Shown here: piece by piece, positions 48,984 through 49,843 of the stretch
How the letters are laid out: the number at the start of each line of letters is the position of its first letter
How positions within the stretch are numbered: position 1 is the stretch's first letter
Origin: Archangiaceae bacterium
GTDB lineage: Bacteria; Myxococcota; Myxococcia; Myxococcales; Myxococcaceae
Reading direction: 5' to 3'
Length of the DNA: 49,843 nt
Assembly (NCBI GenBank): GCA_016879935.1
Contig: JAACJQ010000183.1
Location: forward strand, 1-49,843
Position numbers and translations under genes: made by a program
Notes under the pieces: generated by a model
Databases searched by the model: none
What the model was told of the DNA's origin: nothing
The model's input: only the letters and a program-made list of their open reading frames with translations

Positions 48984-49843
48984 TCAGTCGACCGTGGAGC
49001 GAATCACACGACCCAGCAGCCCTCGATGAAACGCGTACGCGCCGAGGTGGCCCGAGTCGATCCTCGTCGGTGTCACGCTCCAGTGCTTCGCGATGGCCTC
49101 CATCGACGACGGCGGCACGATGCCATCTGAGGTCGTCGCGACCACGAAGCGACGTGACGACCGCGGCGCAGGTTGCGCGAGCACCGACAACCCACGCAGC
49201 ACTCCGCGAAGCCGTTCGACCGCGTCGTCGCCGAGCGCGCTCCACGTCACGCTCTTCGACAGCGGCCCATCGCAGAACACGACGCTCGCGTCGTCGGACG
49301 GCGCCATCACCGTCACCGGAACGTCGACGTCGAGCGACGCCGCCGCGTGCGCCGACATCTGGCCCGCCATCGAGTAGCCAGCGAGCACCACCGGGAGTCT
49401 CGGCTCCATCGTCAGCGCGGTCATCACCAACGCGCGCGCCTCGATGACGTTCGCGAGGCCCATGCGAAGAAAGTCTCCCACCGTGTGGAGCCCGACGCGG
49501 CGCTGGCCGTCGGCTCGCCGACTCCCGAAGTACGCCCCTTCGAAGAGCCACACCTCGAAGCCCTCGTAGCGGAGCGCGTTCACCAGGAACGAGCGCAGGC
49601 CGAAGCCTTCGTCACCCCACGACGGTGGAACGATGAGCCGTGCGCGGTTCGGCCCCTTCGCGCGCAGCCGCATCACGTGAAGCCGTGAGGTCGCGTGCTC
49701 GAGCAGCGGCGCCGGCGACATGACGAACGCTTCGTCGATGCGCGCCGAGGTCGGCATGAACTCGAGCGAGAGCGGGTCGCACACCGAACGTTTCAGCAGC
49801 GCAGGCACGTGCGCGAGCGGCGCCTCGACGTCGCCCCAGCCCC
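48984..49843 (-). CDS. ABHD18-like alpha/beta hydrolase, N-terminus beyond the window
   Basis: At least 285 residues are visible. The frame stays open to the window edge and reads GWGDVEAPLAH before a GTG at 49808, so the true start is probably outside. The motifs resemble the ABHD18 group: LIVPPSWGDEGFGLRSF, WLFEGAYFGSRRADGQRR, the nucleophile elbow GYSMAGQM with its Ser, and SGHLGAYAF supplying the late His. It is probably a cytoplasmic lipid-ester or thioester hydrolase; no signal peptide is visible in this part. It precedes the metalloprotease gene by 189 bp on the same strand. Confidence 0.78.
   Translation of the reverse strand, partial: GWGDVEAPLAHVPALLKRSVCDPLSLEFMPTSARIDEAFVMSPAPLLEHATSRLHVMRLRAKGPNRARLIVPPSWGDEGFGLRSFLVNALRYEGFEVWLFEGAYFGSRRADGQRRVGLHTVGDFLRMGLANVIEARALVMTALTMEPRLPVVLAGYSMAGQMSAHAAASLDVDVPVTVMAPSDDASVVFCDGPLSKSVTWSALGDDAVERLRGVLRGLSVLAQPAPRSSRRFVVATTSDGIVPPSSMEAIAKHWSVTPTRIDSGHLGAYAFHRGLLGRVIRSTVD

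Overview
This window is very GC-rich, densely coding DNA that most likely comes from the phylum Myxococcota (myxobacteria). The evidence is indirect but consistent. There is a metalloprotease with a MYXO-CTERM-like tail, a eukaryote-type Ser/Thr kinase with PEGA domains, and a hybrid sensor kinase with a regulator propeller. Many lipoproteins carry Asp-Ala-Gly runs, Gly/Ala-rich linkers, and EGF or Kelch repeats. I see no rRNA, complete tRNA, CRISPR array, insertion sequence, prophage or integrase.

Layout. Bases 1-492 hold the edge of an unknown minus-strand gene and a tandem array of about nine 42-46 bp hairpin-forming units. From 493 to 8.0 kb come an unknown membrane protein, a small Cys-rich secreted protein, an mtgA-rhodanese pair with a GTGA overlap, an FHA-domain protein with a ribbon-helix-helix-like start, a lipoprotein, a site-2 protease with CBS domains, SppA and a small unknown. 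From 8.1 to 12.6 kb come a DUF523 protein, a GT22-type mannosyltransferase followed on the same strand by a short Hsp70, and an alkaline-ceramidase-family membrane enzyme. From 12.7 to 13.8 kb is a small islet of two unknown genes; the second looks like a lipoprotein broken by a frameshift. From 13.8 to 18.6 kb are a nitronate monooxygenase and a 1265-aa hybrid histidine kinase. From 18.5 to 24.0 kb on the minus strand are an SGNH hydrolase and a three-gene methionine operon: an ArsR/methyltransferase fusion resembling SahR, then methionine synthase split into two adjacent genes. A palindromic candidate operator overlaps the regulator's start codon. From 24.1 to 36.4 kb are three large lipoproteins, a tRNA-3'-end-like fragment, ttcA, a tandem of lipoprotein and membrane protein, and a divergent Ser/Thr kinase; the shared promoter region holds four CAGTGT/ACACTG half-sites. 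From 36.4 to 49.8 kb, all on the minus strand, are a small zinc-finger-like protein, an RnfD-like/VCBS/UnbV fusion, two neutral-ceramidase-like lipoproteins, a large HExxHxxGxxH metalloprotease, and an ABHD18-like hydrolase cut by the window end.

Themes. The best-defined functional unit is the methionine-cycle operon (22-24 kb): a regulator likely to sense S-adenosylhomocysteine drives a physically split MetH. A second theme is envelope biology: peptidoglycan glycosyltransferase, site-2 protease, SppA, kinase signalling and many surface lipoproteins. A third is sphingolipid metabolism, with three genes of two unrelated ceramidase families. Several genes lack a Shine-Dalgarno sequence and have a -10-like hexamer 4-11 nt before the start codon, which suggests leaderless transcripts.
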